Shown: piece after piece, positions 1-8,894 of the stretch | Layout of the letters: each line of letters begins with the position of its first letter | How positions within the stretch are numbered: position 1 is the first letter of the stretch | Source: Treponema bryantii | Lineage (GTDB): Bacteria; Spirochaetota; Spirochaetia; Treponematales; Treponemataceae | NCBI RefSeq assembly: GCF_900111035.1 | Contig: NZ_FOFU01000001.1 | Span: forward strand, 318,558-382,557 | Reading direction: 5' to 3' | Length of the DNA: 64,000 nt | Translations under genes and position numbers: made by a program | Notes under the pieces: model-generated | What the model was told of the DNA's origin: nothing | Databases searched by the model: none | What the model saw: only the letters and a program-made list of their open reading frames with translations

Positions 1-1
1 T

Positions 2-595
2 AATCGTGACATAAACTATGATCCGTCAAAAGGCTGGTTTGCAAGTCAGCGCTTTACATGGCATGGACTTATTCCAGGCCTTGAAAAAGAATTCTACTTA
101 AGATCTGATACAAAACTTGAAGGTTACTTTAAGCTGTTCGATATTCCTGTTACAGATAACTGGAACTTTAAGATGGTATTTGCAGCTTATACAGGCTTCT
201 CTGCAATTATTCCTGTTGAAAATGGAATTAATACTAAAAATGCTATTTATGTTGATGGTCTTCTTAATGGTCGTGGCTGGAGTGATATATACAAAGAAGC
301 TCGTGGTCTTGCAATGCTTTCAAACAGAGTTGAACTTCGTGTTCCTGTAGTTCCTGGAATTATTGGTGTAGACGGCTTCTGGGATGCAGCTGCTGTAAAA
401 TCTAAGCTTTCTGATATGGGAAGTCTTGGTATTGAAGATTTCTACTTCAGTTACGGTCCTGGCATTCGAGTACTTATTCCACAGTTACCATTGCATCTTA
501 TGTTTGCATGGAGATATAGAATTGAAGATGGAAAGCCAAAATTTGCTGATACTCCATTCAATTTTGTACTCTCATTTAATATTGTGAACTATTAA
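2..595 (+). CDS. bamA: Outer membrane assembly factor BamA, C-terminal part (partial)
   Basis: This is the 3' end of a gene that begins before the window. The 197 visible residues form the C-terminal half of an Omp85 beta-barrel, with alternating hydrophobic strands and glycine/aromatic turns. The protein ends FNFVLSFNIVNY, the aromatic-terminated last strand typical of outer membrane barrels. BamA inserts barrel proteins into the outer membrane. The next gene encodes a Skp/OmpH-like periplasmic chaperone that feeds BamA, and mutS follows; I recall the same order in T. pallidum (TP0326-TP0328). The POTRA domains lie outside the window and were not seen. A related Omp85 protein such as TamA is possible, but the neighbour favours BamA. 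Confidence 0.85.
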   Translation, partial: NRDINYDPSKGWFASQRFTWHGLIPGLEKEFYLRSDTKLEGYFKLFDIPVTDNWNFKMVFAAYTGFSAIIPVENGINTKNAIYVDGLLNGRGWSDIYKEARGLAMLSNRVELRVPVVPGIIGVDGFWDAAAVKSKLSDMGSLGIEDFYFSYGPGIRVLIPQLPLHLMFAWRYRIEDGKPKFADTPFNFVLSFNIVNY

Positions 596-615
596 TATTT
601 GTTATAAAATAAAAT

Positions 616-640
616 GGTGGTTGAGCCTATCGAAACCACC
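616..640. repeat. Intergenic REP-like palindrome
   Basis: GGTGGTT (616-622) and AACCACC (634-640) form a perfect 7-bp stem around the loop GAGCCTATCGA. No T-run follows, so it is not a classic terminator. The GGTTGAGCCTATCGAAACC core resembles the dispersed palindromes of the TTCGA-AGGCTCAACC kind found between genes in many bacteria. It sits between bamA and ompH and could stabilise the upstream mRNA. I saw no second copy in this window. Confidence 0.5.
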
Positions 641-659
641 GTTATTAAGGAACATTAAA

Positions 660-1184
660 ATGAAAAAACATCTGAAAATATTAATAACATTTTGTATTCT
701 CACACTATTCAGCCTTCCTGCTTTTTCTCAGCAGATTACAAAATTTGGAGTTGTAGATACCGCAAAGGTTTATAATGCTTACTTCAGAAATTCCGCTCCA
801 ATCAGAAACTATGAAAAAAAGAAGGCTGAATTTCAGGAAGAAATTAATAAGCAGGTTGAGCAGATTAAAAAGCTTCAGCAGAAAAAGCTTGATTATGAAA
901 ATGCCGGCAATGATTCAATGGCTTTAAAAACAGAAGCTGAAATTACTAAGAAAACTGATTATCTCACAGAATATACAAACGCTAAAAACGTTGAGCTTGA
1001 GTCTATGCAGAAAACTCTTCAGAACTCTGATGAGTTTTATAAAAAATTATACAACACTCTCGCTAAAATAGCAGAGAGTGGAAGCTACAGTATGATTTTG
1101 AGTCTGCAGGAGTCTAATGCGATTCTGTGGTATTCTTCTTCAGTAGATATCACTAATCAGGTGATTCAAGAGCTGGGACTTTAG
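660..1184 (+). CDS. skp: OmpH/Skp-family periplasmic chaperone
   Basis: The protein has 174 residues with a clear signal peptide (charged MKKHLK start, hydrophobic core, cleavage near PAFS-QQ). A long Lys/Glu/Gln-rich helical stretch at about residues 45-130 fits the coiled-coil tentacles of Skp. Skp trimers hold unfolded outer membrane proteins in the periplasm and deliver them to BamA, encoded just upstream. I chose the ATG at 660 because AAGG lies about 9 bases before it. An in-frame TTG at 621 lies inside the preceding palindrome and would bury the signal peptide. The family is judged from length, signal peptide, helix content and context, because Skp sequences diverge quickly. Confidence 0.85.
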   Translation: MKKHLKILITFCILTLFSLPAFSQQITKFGVVDTAKVYNAYFRNSAPIRNYEKKKAEFQEEINKQVEQIKKLQQKKLDYENAGNDSMALKTEAEITKKTDYLTEYTNAKNVELESMQKTLQNSDEFYKKLYNTLAKIAESGSYSMILSLQESNAILWYSSSVDITNQVIQELGL

Positions 1185-1208
1185 GATAAGGGCCAGGGCT
1201 GAAGGGAA

Positions 1209-3830
1209 ATGGCTGACGAAGAGAATCTCACCCCGATGATGATTCAGTATCGGGGAATAAAAGAAAAGTATAAAACCGAGGTAGTTTTTTTCCGCCTCGG
1301 TGATTTTTATGAAATGTTTAATGAGGATGCGGTAGAAGTATCGCGTCTTTTGAATTTAACACTTACACACAGGGCTAATCAGCCGATGTGTGGAATTCCA
1401 TATCACGCAGCAAAAATATATATTGCACGTCTCTTACGGCTCGGAAAGAAAATTGTAATTTGTGAGCAGGTTGGCGAAATTCCCAAGGGTGGAAAGGGAA
1501 TTGCAGAACGTAAGGTAGTAGAAATAATCACTCCGGGTACTGCTGTTGAAGCCGAATATCTGGATGGAAGTCGTGCAAACTATCTGGCAGCACTTTCAAT
1601 TACAAAAGGAAAAGCAGGTTTTGCCTTTATCGATGTAACTACTTCTTCATTCCGGGCAACTTCATGGCCAGCTTCAAAAATGGCTGAGTTCTTTGGAAAG
1701 GAACTGAATAGAGCTGCTCCACGCGAACTTTTACTTCCTGTCTCTCTAAAAAATAATGAAGTTGTAAAAAGTATTCTTGAAGGTTATGGAACAATTTCTG
1801 TTTCTTATTATCCTGACTGGGATTTTTCTGCAGATCTTTCTTTCAAAAAATTAACTGCACAATTTAAGACTGCAAATCTCAAAGCATTTGGACTTGAAGC
1901 AGATAGCCCTGAGGTTGTACCTGCAGGCTTCCTTTTAGACTATCTTGAAAAAACAACTAATACAACGCTTCCTCATGTAAGTTCAATACGCATTTACTGT
2001 GACAGCGAATTTCTTATTATGGACGATTCTTCCAGACGAAATCTGGAAGTCGTTTCTAATATGCGTGATGGTTCTTCTCAATACACTCTTATTGAATGTG
2101 TTGATTTTACAAAAACTGCAATGGGTGGGCGTCTGCTTCGTAACTGGCTTTTATTCCCGCTTACAAACCTTCGTCAGATAGAAGACCGTCAAACTAAGGT
2201 TGCAAGTTTTGTTGATAACAGAACATTACTTGATAAAGTAAAAAATGATTTGTCTGGTATTCTGGATGTAGAACGTCTTGCAGGCCGTATTGCTATGGAA
2301 CGTGCTCATGCTAAAGATTTGCAGGCTTTAAGGACAAGTCTTGAAGCATGGAGCCGTACTAAAGAATATCTTGGTGAATATGATTTTTCTTTTATTGATG
2401 ATGATAATTCAAAAACAATCTGTGGGCTTATAGAAAATGCTATTCTTGATGATCCGTCAACTTCTCTTACAGACGGTGGAATCATTAAGGCGGGATGGTC
2501 TGAAGAACTGGATCATTGGCGTAGTGTACATGATAATTTCAATCAGATTCTTAGTGAATATGAAGCTGAAGAAAAAGAAAAAACTGGTATTCCAACTTTA
2601 CGCGTAAAATATACTAATGCTGCAGGCTACTTTATAGAAGTCAGCAAGGGAAAATTGGGCAGTGTTCCGGCGCATTTTATTATGAGACGGGCTCTTGTAA
2701 ATGGAGACCGTTATACTACAGAACGCCTGCAGCAGCTCGAACAGGAGCTTAATGAATCTTCTACAAAAATACTTGAGCTTGAACGTGATCTTTTTGTTGA
2801 AGTCAGAACAACTCTTGCAAAATATATTCCATATCTTTTACAGATTGCAGATGAAATTGCAAATACTGATGCAGCCTGTTCTTTTGCGCAGGCCGCAATT
2901 GAACATAACTGGGTAAGACCAGAAATGGAAGATTCTTCTCATTTTGAGATTAAAGATGGCCGTCATCCTGTTGTTGAAAATCATCTTCCTACAGGTGAGT
3001 TTGTACCTAATGATGCTTTCCTTTCTGCAGAAGAAAAAGAATCTTCAGCTGTACCGGCATTTGCTTTAATTACTGGTCCTAACATGGCTGGTAAGAGTAC
3101 TTATCTTAGACAAAATGCCTTGATTGCGCTGCTTGCACAGACTGGTTCCTATGTTCCTGCAAAGTCTGCAAGGCTTGGAATTGTAGACCGTATTTTCTGT
3201 CGTGTAGGTGCTTCAGATAATCTTGCAAAGGGAGAATCAACCTTCCTTGTTGAAATGACTGAAACTGCAAATATTCTTCATGCAGCTACTTCACGTTCTC
3301 TTGTTATTATGGATGAAGTAGGGCGTGGTACTTCTACAGAAGACGGACTTGCAATCGCAAGAGCGGTTTCCGAATATCTGCTTGATACAATCGGTTGTAA
3401 AACTTTCTTCGCAACTCACTATCATGAACTTTCCCGAATGGAACATCCTCGGCTTAAAATGCTTTGCATGGATGTGCTTGAGCAGAATGGTTCTGTTGTA
3501 TTCCTTCGCAAGGTAAAAGAAGGTGTTACTGAAAACTCATATGGTATTCATGTAGCAAAACTTGCGGGTATTCCTCAGAGTGTTATAGAACGAGCTAATA
3601 CTATTCTGGCTCATATTCAGGCTCTTGCTTCTGATAATCCGATTCTTCTGGATGATATTCCGGCTAAAAAAGAATCTCAGTCTGCTCCACAGATGCCTTC
3701 AACTCCAGGTCTTTTTAGTGATGAAGAAATTATTATTTCAGAGATTCTTTCTACTGATACTGATAATCTGACTCCACTGAACGCCCTACAGGCAATAGCA
3801 CGCTGGAAAAAAGCTCTTTCAGGTCTCTAA
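1209..3830 (+). CDS. mutS: DNA mismatch repair protein MutS
   Basis: This 873-residue protein has the full MutS architecture. The mismatch-reading Phe-X-Glu is in GDFYEMF (residues 31-37). The Walker A loop is GPNMAGKSTYLRQ near residue 622, followed by DEVGRGTSTEDG and the FATHYHEL switch. It scans newly copied DNA for mispairs, loads the clamp and recruits MutL, whose gene is at 40.3 kb on the other strand. The length matches the 850-880 residues usual for MutS. GAAGGGAA precedes the ATG at a good distance. It starts 24 bases after ompH and may be cotranscribed with it. Confidence 0.98.
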   Translation: MADEENLTPMMIQYRGIKEKYKTEVVFFRLGDFYEMFNEDAVEVSRLLNLTLTHRANQPMCGIPYHAAKIYIARLLRLGKKIVICEQVGEIPKGGKGIAERKVVEIITPGTAVEAEYLDGSRANYLAALSITKGKAGFAFIDVTTSSFRATSWPASKMAEFFGKELNRAAPRELLLPVSLKNNEVVKSILEGYGTISVSYYPDWDFSADLSFKKLTAQFKTANLKAFGLEADSPEVVPAGFLLDYLEKTTNTTLPHVSSIRIYCDSEFLIMDDSSRRNLEVVSNMRDGSSQYTLIECVDFTKTAMGGRLLRNWLLFPLTNLRQIEDRQTKVASFVDNRTLLDKVKNDLSGILDVERLAGRIAMERAHAKDLQALRTSLEAWSRTKEYLGEYDFSFIDDDNSKTICGLIENAILDDPSTSLTDGGIIKAGWSEELDHWRSVHDNFNQILSEYEAEEKEKTGIPTLRVKYTNAAGYFIEVSKGKLGSVPAHFIMRRALVNGDRYTTERLQQLEQELNESSTKILELERDLFVEVRTTLAKYIPYLLQIADEIANTDAACSFAQAAIEHNWVRPEMEDSSHFEIKDGRHPVVENHLPTGEFVPNDAFLSAEEKESSAVPAFALITGPNMAGKSTYLRQNALIALLAQTGSYVPAKSARLGIVDRIFCRVGASDNLAKGESTFLVEMTETANILHAATSRSLVIMDEVGRGTSTEDGLAIARAVSEYLLDTIGCKTFFATHYHELSRMEHPRLKMLCMDVLEQNGSVVFLRKVKEGVTENSYGIHVAKLAGIPQSVIERANTILAHIQALASDNPILLDDIPAKKESQSAPQMPSTPGLFSDEEIIISEILSTDTDNLTPLNALQAIARWKKALSGL

Positions 3831-3841
3831 GATTTTTTAAG

Positions 3842-3860
3842 AAGATTTTAATCTTTTTTT
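3842..3860 (+). terminator. Weak terminator-like hairpin after mutS
   Basis: AAGAT (3842-3846) pairs with ATCTT (3851-3855) around a TTTA loop, and T's continue to 3860. The stem is short and AT-only, so it would terminate poorly. Confidence 0.3.
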
Positions 3861-3906
3861 TATAAATCATTTCCTTTTTTCTTCATATCTGCACCATTAT
3901 ATAGAT

Positions 3907-4677
3907 ATGAGGAAATTGTTTTTCGAAGTAAAACAGTTCATTGTCTCGTTATTCAGATTGCTTTATGTTTTCATAAGCGGTGGTGAAGAATGTGCTGTCT
4001 GTGGCTCGCTGGTTTTTCTAAAGCCAATATGCAGGTCATGTATGCAAAAGCATTTTTCAATCAACAGAGTTATGGAAAAAGAGCGGTGTGAATGCTGCGG
4101 GCGGGAATTGATTTCAATGAAAGGAAAATGCATGATATGCCGCGAAAATCCTGTTATAAAAAGTACAGACTGTGTTATTCCCTTGTTTTCATACAGACTC
4201 TGGAATCGGGAGCTTATGTTCAGATGGAAAATGCAGGAAGAAAGAAATTTTTCGCCGCTGTTTGCAAAACTTTTATGTGAGGTACTTAGAAAAACAGAGA
4301 ACAAAATTATTGTACCTGTTCCACCACGAAAAGGTAAAATCCGAAAAAATGGCTGGGATCAGATAGAAGAACTTTGTTGTTTCCTTGAAAAACGCTATGG
4401 CTTCAGGGTGTTAAGAATACTTGAGCGGAATACAGCTGGTCAGCAGAAAAAGCTCTCTCGTAATCAAAGACTTGAGTCTATAAAATCTGCATACTCATTG
4501 GCTGCACCTCGGGTAGTTGAAAACGCCCTTAAGCCTTTTGAAGGACATTTTCCAGAGACTGTATGTCTTGTTGATGATGTTTGTACTACCGGCTCAACCT
4601 TAGAAAGTTGTGCAGAAATTCTTAAAAAGGAGGGGATAAAAACTGTAAACGCTGTAACTCTTTTTACTGTGGATTAA
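3907..4677 (+). CDS. comF: ComF-family phosphoribosyltransferase-like protein
   Basis: The 256 residues begin with two zinc-finger-like cysteine pairs (CAVC...CRSC, then CECC...CMIC). They end in a type I phosphoribosyltransferase fold with the PRPP loop VCLVDDVCTTGST near residue 218. ComF proteins act with ComEC and helicases in taking up single-stranded transforming DNA in competent species. In other bacteria their job is unclear, and a role in nucleotide salvage has been proposed. No clear ribosome binding site precedes this ATG. No other competence gene lies nearby, so competence cannot be inferred here. Confidence 0.85.
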   Translation: MRKLFFEVKQFIVSLFRLLYVFISGGEECAVCGSLVFLKPICRSCMQKHFSINRVMEKERCECCGRELISMKGKCMICRENPVIKSTDCVIPLFSYRLWNRELMFRWKMQEERNFSPLFAKLLCEVLRKTENKIIVPVPPRKGKIRKNGWDQIEELCCFLEKRYGFRVLRILERNTAGQQKKLSRNQRLESIKSAYSLAAPRVVENALKPFEGHFPETVCLVDDVCTTGSTLESCAEILKKEGIKTVNAVTLFTVD

Positions 4678-4699
4678 GCTCCGTGCCGAAAAAATTGCA

Positions 4700-4728
4700 T
4701 TGCAAAACCTCAAATTTAGGAGTATTAT
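4700..4728 (+). promoter_or_regulatory. Predicted sigma70-type promoter for cheW operon
   Basis: TTGCAA (4700-4705) and TATTAT (4723-4728) are separated by exactly 17 bases, 36 bases before the cheW ATG. A strong GGAGGG ribosome site lies between. This is the only promoter-like signal I see before the seven-gene run to 11862. Confidence 0.55.
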
Positions 4729-4763
4729 TATAAGGATAGGTTTTATTATCTTGGAGGGTCTCT

Positions 4764-5237
4764 ATGGCTAATGATGTACAGTATCAAATGGTAACATTTC
4801 ATCTTGGTGAAGAATTATATGGTGTTAACATCATGGATGTTAAGGAAATTGTAAGACTTCAAAATGTACGTGTTATTCCTAATGCTCCATATTATGTAGA
4901 AGGTATTATCAATCTGCGTGGAGAAATTATTCCAATTATTGACTTGCATAAGCGATTTAAGATTCAGGCTTCAAATAAATCTGAAGATATAGAAATGGAA
5001 GGTGGATTTATTATCCTTAATATTGACGGCAGCAAAATCGGTATTATTATCGATAAAGTTGAGCGCGTTGTTACCGTTAAAGGCGAGGATGTAAAAGACC
5101 CTCCACAGATGCTTAGCGGAATCGGAACAGAGTATATCGAAGGCGTTGTACGCGAGGAGACAGGCTATCTTATTATGCTTAATACCCGCAAGCTCTTCAA
5201 CGCTAAAGAATTACAAAAAATCATCGATATTCAGTAA
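4764..5237 (+). CDS. cheW: Chemotaxis coupling protein CheW
   Basis: At 157 residues this is a single CheW SH3-like domain. It contains LGEELYGVNIMDVKEI near the start, the typical GIINLRGEIIPIIDL core, and IGIIIDKVERVV. CheW links the kinase CheA to chemoreceptor tips in the polar signalling array that controls the periplasmic flagella. A chemoreceptor is encoded at 23.5-25.3 kb, but cheA is not in the window. GGAGGG sits just before the ATG. It is the first gene of a compact operon with the DegT-like gene, nadK and recN, an order I also recall from T. pallidum. Confidence 0.95.
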   Translation: MANDVQYQMVTFHLGEELYGVNIMDVKEIVRLQNVRVIPNAPYYVEGIINLRGEIIPIIDLHKRFKIQASNKSEDIEMEGGFIILNIDGSKIGIIIDKVERVVTVKGEDVKDPPQMLSGIGTEYIEGVVREETGYLIMLNTRKLFNAKELQKIIDIQ

Positions 5238-5242
5238 AATAA

Positions 5243-6298
5243 ATGATACAGACTTACAGTACAACTATTCGTAGAAAAGAAATGGATGCGGTTTTAACCT
5301 GCATGGTTGACGAAAAAATTGGTCCCGGCGAGTTGAACGCAAGATTGATCCAGACGGTAAAGGAATTTACTAAATGTGATGGTGCAGTGGCTCTTCGCAG
5401 CCCTGCAATAGCCTTAAAATATGCACTTCAGGCATTAGATTTTGAAAAGGGCGGAAAGATTATGATTTCTGCTCTGGCTCCGGCATGGCAGTATCAGACT
5501 GTTGAAAGCCTTGGTTTTGAGCCTCTCGTTCTTGATGTAGACGAGGTTACAGGTCTTGTAACTGCAGAAATTGTTTCAAAGGGAATGCAGGAAGGCGGAC
5601 GTCTTCTTGTACTTCATGAAACTGAAGGTATTCTCCCTGATTTTGAAGGCATAATGTCTCTTGGAATTCCAGTTATAGAAGATATCTCACAGAGTGCTGG
5701 TGCATCAGTTCCTGTATTATCTCCTGAAGGTGTTCCAACTGAAGAACGTAAGCTTGCAGGTTCCTTTGGTATTTATACAATTATGGGACTTGAGGAAAGA
5801 GATGTCCTTACAGCAGGTGGTGGAGCTGTTCTTATGGCGCCTGGTCGTCGTGAATGGATAGTTCTCAAGAAGTTTTCAGATGCAGCTCCTCTTACTGATC
5901 TCCTGCCAGATATTAACTGTGCTCTTGCATGGGTTCAGGTAAAGGAATATCCGCGTAATGAAAAGACCAGAAAAGAAATCTTTTCAATGTTCCATCAGGC
6001 TTGTCTCATTGGACGACATAAAATGTATGCACGAGAAATGGAGCAGGGCTCAACAATGAGTTGTTTCCCTCTGATTCTTGCAAGTTCTTATAAGGATGTA
6101 AAACAATATGCTTCCCGAAAGGATATAGAAATACAGCTTGCATATGACAATTCTGTAATTGCATTGAAAGAAGAATTATCTGAATCTTGTATTCATGCTA
6201 AATCTCTTTATCTTCGCTGTGTACATATTCCGCTTTATCCGCGTTTGACACATGCTGAAAGTGCAAAGATTGTAAAAGTTTTAAGTTCTCTGCCATAA
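5243..6298 (+). CDS. DegT/DnrJ/EryC1-like protein lacking the PLP lysine
   Basis: These 351 residues follow the DegT aminotransferase fold: the N-terminal RKEMDAVLTCMVDEKIGPG, a central VIEDISQSAGA (the PLP-ring aspartate region) and AGSFG before the glycine-rich TAGGGAVL. In active family members a lysine lies in SFHATKN just before this glycine motif and forms the Schiff base. Here the segment reads IYTIMGLEERDVLTAGGG, with no lysine. It is therefore probably not a transaminase, and may have become structural or sensory. The gene begins 5 bases after cheW without its own ribosome site, so it is probably translationally coupled to CheW. Related genes are often annotated as spore-coat polysaccharide proteins, which I do not accept as a function. 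Confidence 0.75.
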   Translation: MIQTYSTTIRRKEMDAVLTCMVDEKIGPGELNARLIQTVKEFTKCDGAVALRSPAIALKYALQALDFEKGGKIMISALAPAWQYQTVESLGFEPLVLDVDEVTGLVTAEIVSKGMQEGGRLLVLHETEGILPDFEGIMSLGIPVIEDISQSAGASVPVLSPEGVPTEERKLAGSFGIYTIMGLEERDVLTAGGGAVLMAPGRREWIVLKKFSDAAPLTDLLPDINCALAWVQVKEYPRNEKTRKEIFSMFHQACLIGRHKMYAREMEQGSTMSCFPLILASSYKDVKQYASRKDIEIQLAYDNSVIALKEELSESCIHAKSLYLRCVHIPLYPRLTHAESAKIVKVLSSLP

Positions 6299-6316
6299 AA
6301 AGTAATAAAGGAAATA

Positions 6317-7159
6317 ATGAAAAAAGCACTTATAATTATAAATGTTAGCAAAGAAGAATCTATGACTCTCGCACAGAAAATTGCACGCTACCTGGAAAAA
6401 AAAGGTATAGAGCATGATTTTCTGAGTTTTGATGGATTTGTTGATAATACAGATTTTAAGGGCTATGATTTCGTTGTTTCTCTTGGTGGAGATGGAACTG
6501 TACTTTATGCAGCAAGAAATGCTTCTAAATATGGACTTCCTGTTTTTCCTGTAAATCTTGGTGAATTCGGATTTATTGCTTCCGTACAGCCTGAAGAATG
6601 GGAGAAGGAACTAAAAAGTTTCCTTGACGGAAAATCATCTTTTGAAAAACGTACAATGCTTAAGGTAGATGTAATCCGTGACGGAAAAAAGATATACAGT
6701 TCTTTAAGCCTTAATGATGCTGTAATCTCAACACAGAGAGGAGTTTCTACTGTTATGCTCTCTGTAAAAAGAAATAATCTTCCTTTATGCAATCTTAAAG
6801 CTGATGGACTTATAATAGCTACTCCAACAGGTTCTACTGCATATTCAACAGCTGCTGGTGGTCCGATTGTTTCTCCAGATCTCGAAGCTTTTGTATTAAC
6901 TCCATTAAATTCCTTTTCTCTTTCAAGCCGTCCTGTGGTTTTAAGCCCGGACAGTAAACTTGAAGTTACTGTAGAAAAAAGCCGTGCAAAGGATTTATAT
7001 TTTACAGTAGACGGACAGGAGCCTTTTCAAATTAAAGTTGGAGATATAATCACTGTTATTTTGAATAAAAAGAAAGCAAAACTTGTTGCATGCTCCACAG
7101 AAAAATTCTATAACGCGCTCAGATCAAAATTAAACTGGTCGGGGGTACCTCATGCTTGA
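6317..7159 (+). CDS. nadK: NAD kinase
   Basis: The 280-residue protein carries the diagnostic GGDGTVLYAAR motif (about residues 57-67), the ligand strand ADGLIIATPTGSTAYSTAAGGP and a C-terminal FTVDGQ. NAD kinase phosphorylates NAD to NADP with ATP (or polyphosphate in some species) in the cytoplasm and sets the NADPH supply. AAAGGAAA precedes the ATG. Its last 8 bases overlap the start of recN, so the two are translated together, as in many bacteria. Confidence 0.96.
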   Translation: MKKALIIINVSKEESMTLAQKIARYLEKKGIEHDFLSFDGFVDNTDFKGYDFVVSLGGDGTVLYAARNASKYGLPVFPVNLGEFGFIASVQPEEWEKELKSFLDGKSSFEKRTMLKVDVIRDGKKIYSSLSLNDAVISTQRGVSTVMLSVKRNNLPLCNLKADGLIIATPTGSTAYSTAAGGPIVSPDLEAFVLTPLNSFSLSSRPVVLSPDSKLEVTVEKSRAKDLYFTVDGQEPFQIKVGDIITVILNKKKAKLVACSTEKFYNALRSKLNWSGVPHA

Positions 7160-8894
7160 AGATTTAACCATTAAGGATTTTGCACTTATAGATTCAGATT
7201 ACCTGGAGTTTACAAAAGGTTTTACAGTATTATCTGGAGAAACCGGTGCGGGTAAATCAATTTTGATTGGAGCTCTTTCTTTTCTCCTTGGAGGAAAGGC
7301 CGATGTTCAGCAGATTAGGGTTGGAAAAAAAGAGGCTAGTGTAAGCGGAACTTTTCTATTGCCAACAGGACTTCCTGTACGTACAGAGTATACTGATGAA
7401 GATGAACCTCGTAATGCGCTGGAATGGCTTTCCTTTCATGGAATTGAAATAGAAAATGACAGAGTTCTTCTTCGCCGTATTATCCGAGACACTGGAAAAA
7501 ACGGTGCATGGATTAACGATACTCCAGTAACACGCGGTGACCTTGCGCAGTTCTCATCTTTCCTCGTAGATATCCATGGACAGCATGAGCATCAGTCTCT
7601 AATGAAGGTAACTGAGCATCGGAAATATCTTGATGCACGTGCCGGAATTACTTCTGATGTAGAAGCCTTTACTGCAAAATACGCCGTTCTAGTTGCAAAA
7701 CGAAAGCAGCTTGCTCAGTATAATCTTTCAGACAGCGAGAGACTCCGTAAGCTTGATATGATGAGTTTTGCCGTAAAAGAGATTTCAGAAGCTAAACTCA
7801 AACCTGGTGAAGATACAGCTTTGGAAGAAGAGCAGGCTCGTCTTTCTTCTTATGAAAAAATCTATTCTGATGCAGATTCGATTGATCAGCTTTTAGATGG
7901 TGATGAAAACTCCGTATTAGGACTTCTTAAACGAATCCGTAGAGATTCAATGCATATTACAGAACTCGATAAATCTCTTTCTTCTTTGGACGAACGCGTA
8001 GAAGCGGCATTCTATGAGTTATCAGATATAGCAGGTGAGTTTTCATCATATAAAAATAAACTTGTATATGATCCTTCTCGTCTTCAGACTGTAGAAGAAC
8101 GACTTTCCCTTATTTATAATCTTAAGAAAAAATATGCTTCTTCTGTGAATGCTCCATTATCTGAAGTAATCTCTTATTTTGAAGAAGCCCAAAAATATAT
8201 TGAAGAAAATGGTGATGGCAATAACAAGAAAGATACCCTCACAGCTGAAATTAAGGTTCTAGAAAAAGAAATTCTTACCCAGGCAGAAAAACTTTCAAAT
8301 GCACGTAAATCAACAGCTTCTGTATTGAATTCCGAAGTAGATGAAATTCTTTCAAAGCTTGGAATGAAGGGAACAAGTTTTACCGTTCAGATCAATCAGA
8401 AAGCTGGATCTGATGTTGAACAGCTTTGTGGCCCTTACGGAAAAGATGATATAGAATTTCTTATTTCTGCAAATCCAGGTAATCCTCCGCTTCCACTTGC
8501 CAAAATCGCATCTGGTGGTGAACTTTCCCGTGTTATGCTTGCTCTTAAAACAATCTTTGCTAAAACAGATAATGTTGAAACCCTTGTATTTGATGAAATT
8601 GATACAGGTATTGGTGGTGAAGTTGCTGTAGCAGTTGGTGCCCATATAAAGAACCTGGCAAAAAATAAACAAATTTTCTGCATTACACATCTAGCGAGCA
8701 TCGCAGTTTATGCCGATAATCAGATTAAGATAGAGAAGAGTGTCTCCGGAGAAATTACCTCTTCAAACGTTTATCCTGTGGAAGGCGAAGCTCGTGTGGC
8801 TGAAATTGCTCGTATGCTTTCCGGCGATTCTGATACATCGCAGTCTCTGGAACATGCACGATCTCTTCTTGCTAAATTCAGCGGAGGTGACTGA
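7152..8894 (+). CDS. recN: DNA repair protein RecN
   Basis: This 580-residue SMC-like ATPase has Walker A GETGAGKS near residue 31. Long helical arms fill the middle. The ABC signature SGGELSRVML and Walker B VFDEIDTGIGG lie near residues 455-485. The hallmark DIHGQHEHQSL near residue 140 is also present. RecN gathers broken DNA ends during homologous recombination. The length is close to the 550-580 typical of the family. The start overlaps nadK by 8 bases and the stop overlaps the next ATG by one base. Confidence 0.97.
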   Translation: MLEDLTIKDFALIDSDYLEFTKGFTVLSGETGAGKSILIGALSFLLGGKADVQQIRVGKKEASVSGTFLLPTGLPVRTEYTDEDEPRNALEWLSFHGIEIENDRVLLRRIIRDTGKNGAWINDTPVTRGDLAQFSSFLVDIHGQHEHQSLMKVTEHRKYLDARAGITSDVEAFTAKYAVLVAKRKQLAQYNLSDSERLRKLDMMSFAVKEISEAKLKPGEDTALEEEQARLSSYEKIYSDADSIDQLLDGDENSVLGLLKRIRRDSMHITELDKSLSSLDERVEAAFYELSDIAGEFSSYKNKLVYDPSRLQTVEERLSLIYNLKKKYASSVNAPLSEVISYFEEAQKYIEENGDGNNKKDTLTAEIKVLEKEILTQAEKLSNARKSTASVLNSEVDEILSKLGMKGTSFTVQINQKAGSDVEQLCGPYGKDDIEFLISANPGNPPLPLAKIASGGELSRVMLALKTIFAKTDNVETLVFDEIDTGIGGEVAVAVGAHIKNLAKNKQIFCITHLASIAVYADNQIKIEKSVSGEITSSNVYPVEGEARVAEIARMLSGDSDTSQSLEHARSLLAKFSGGD

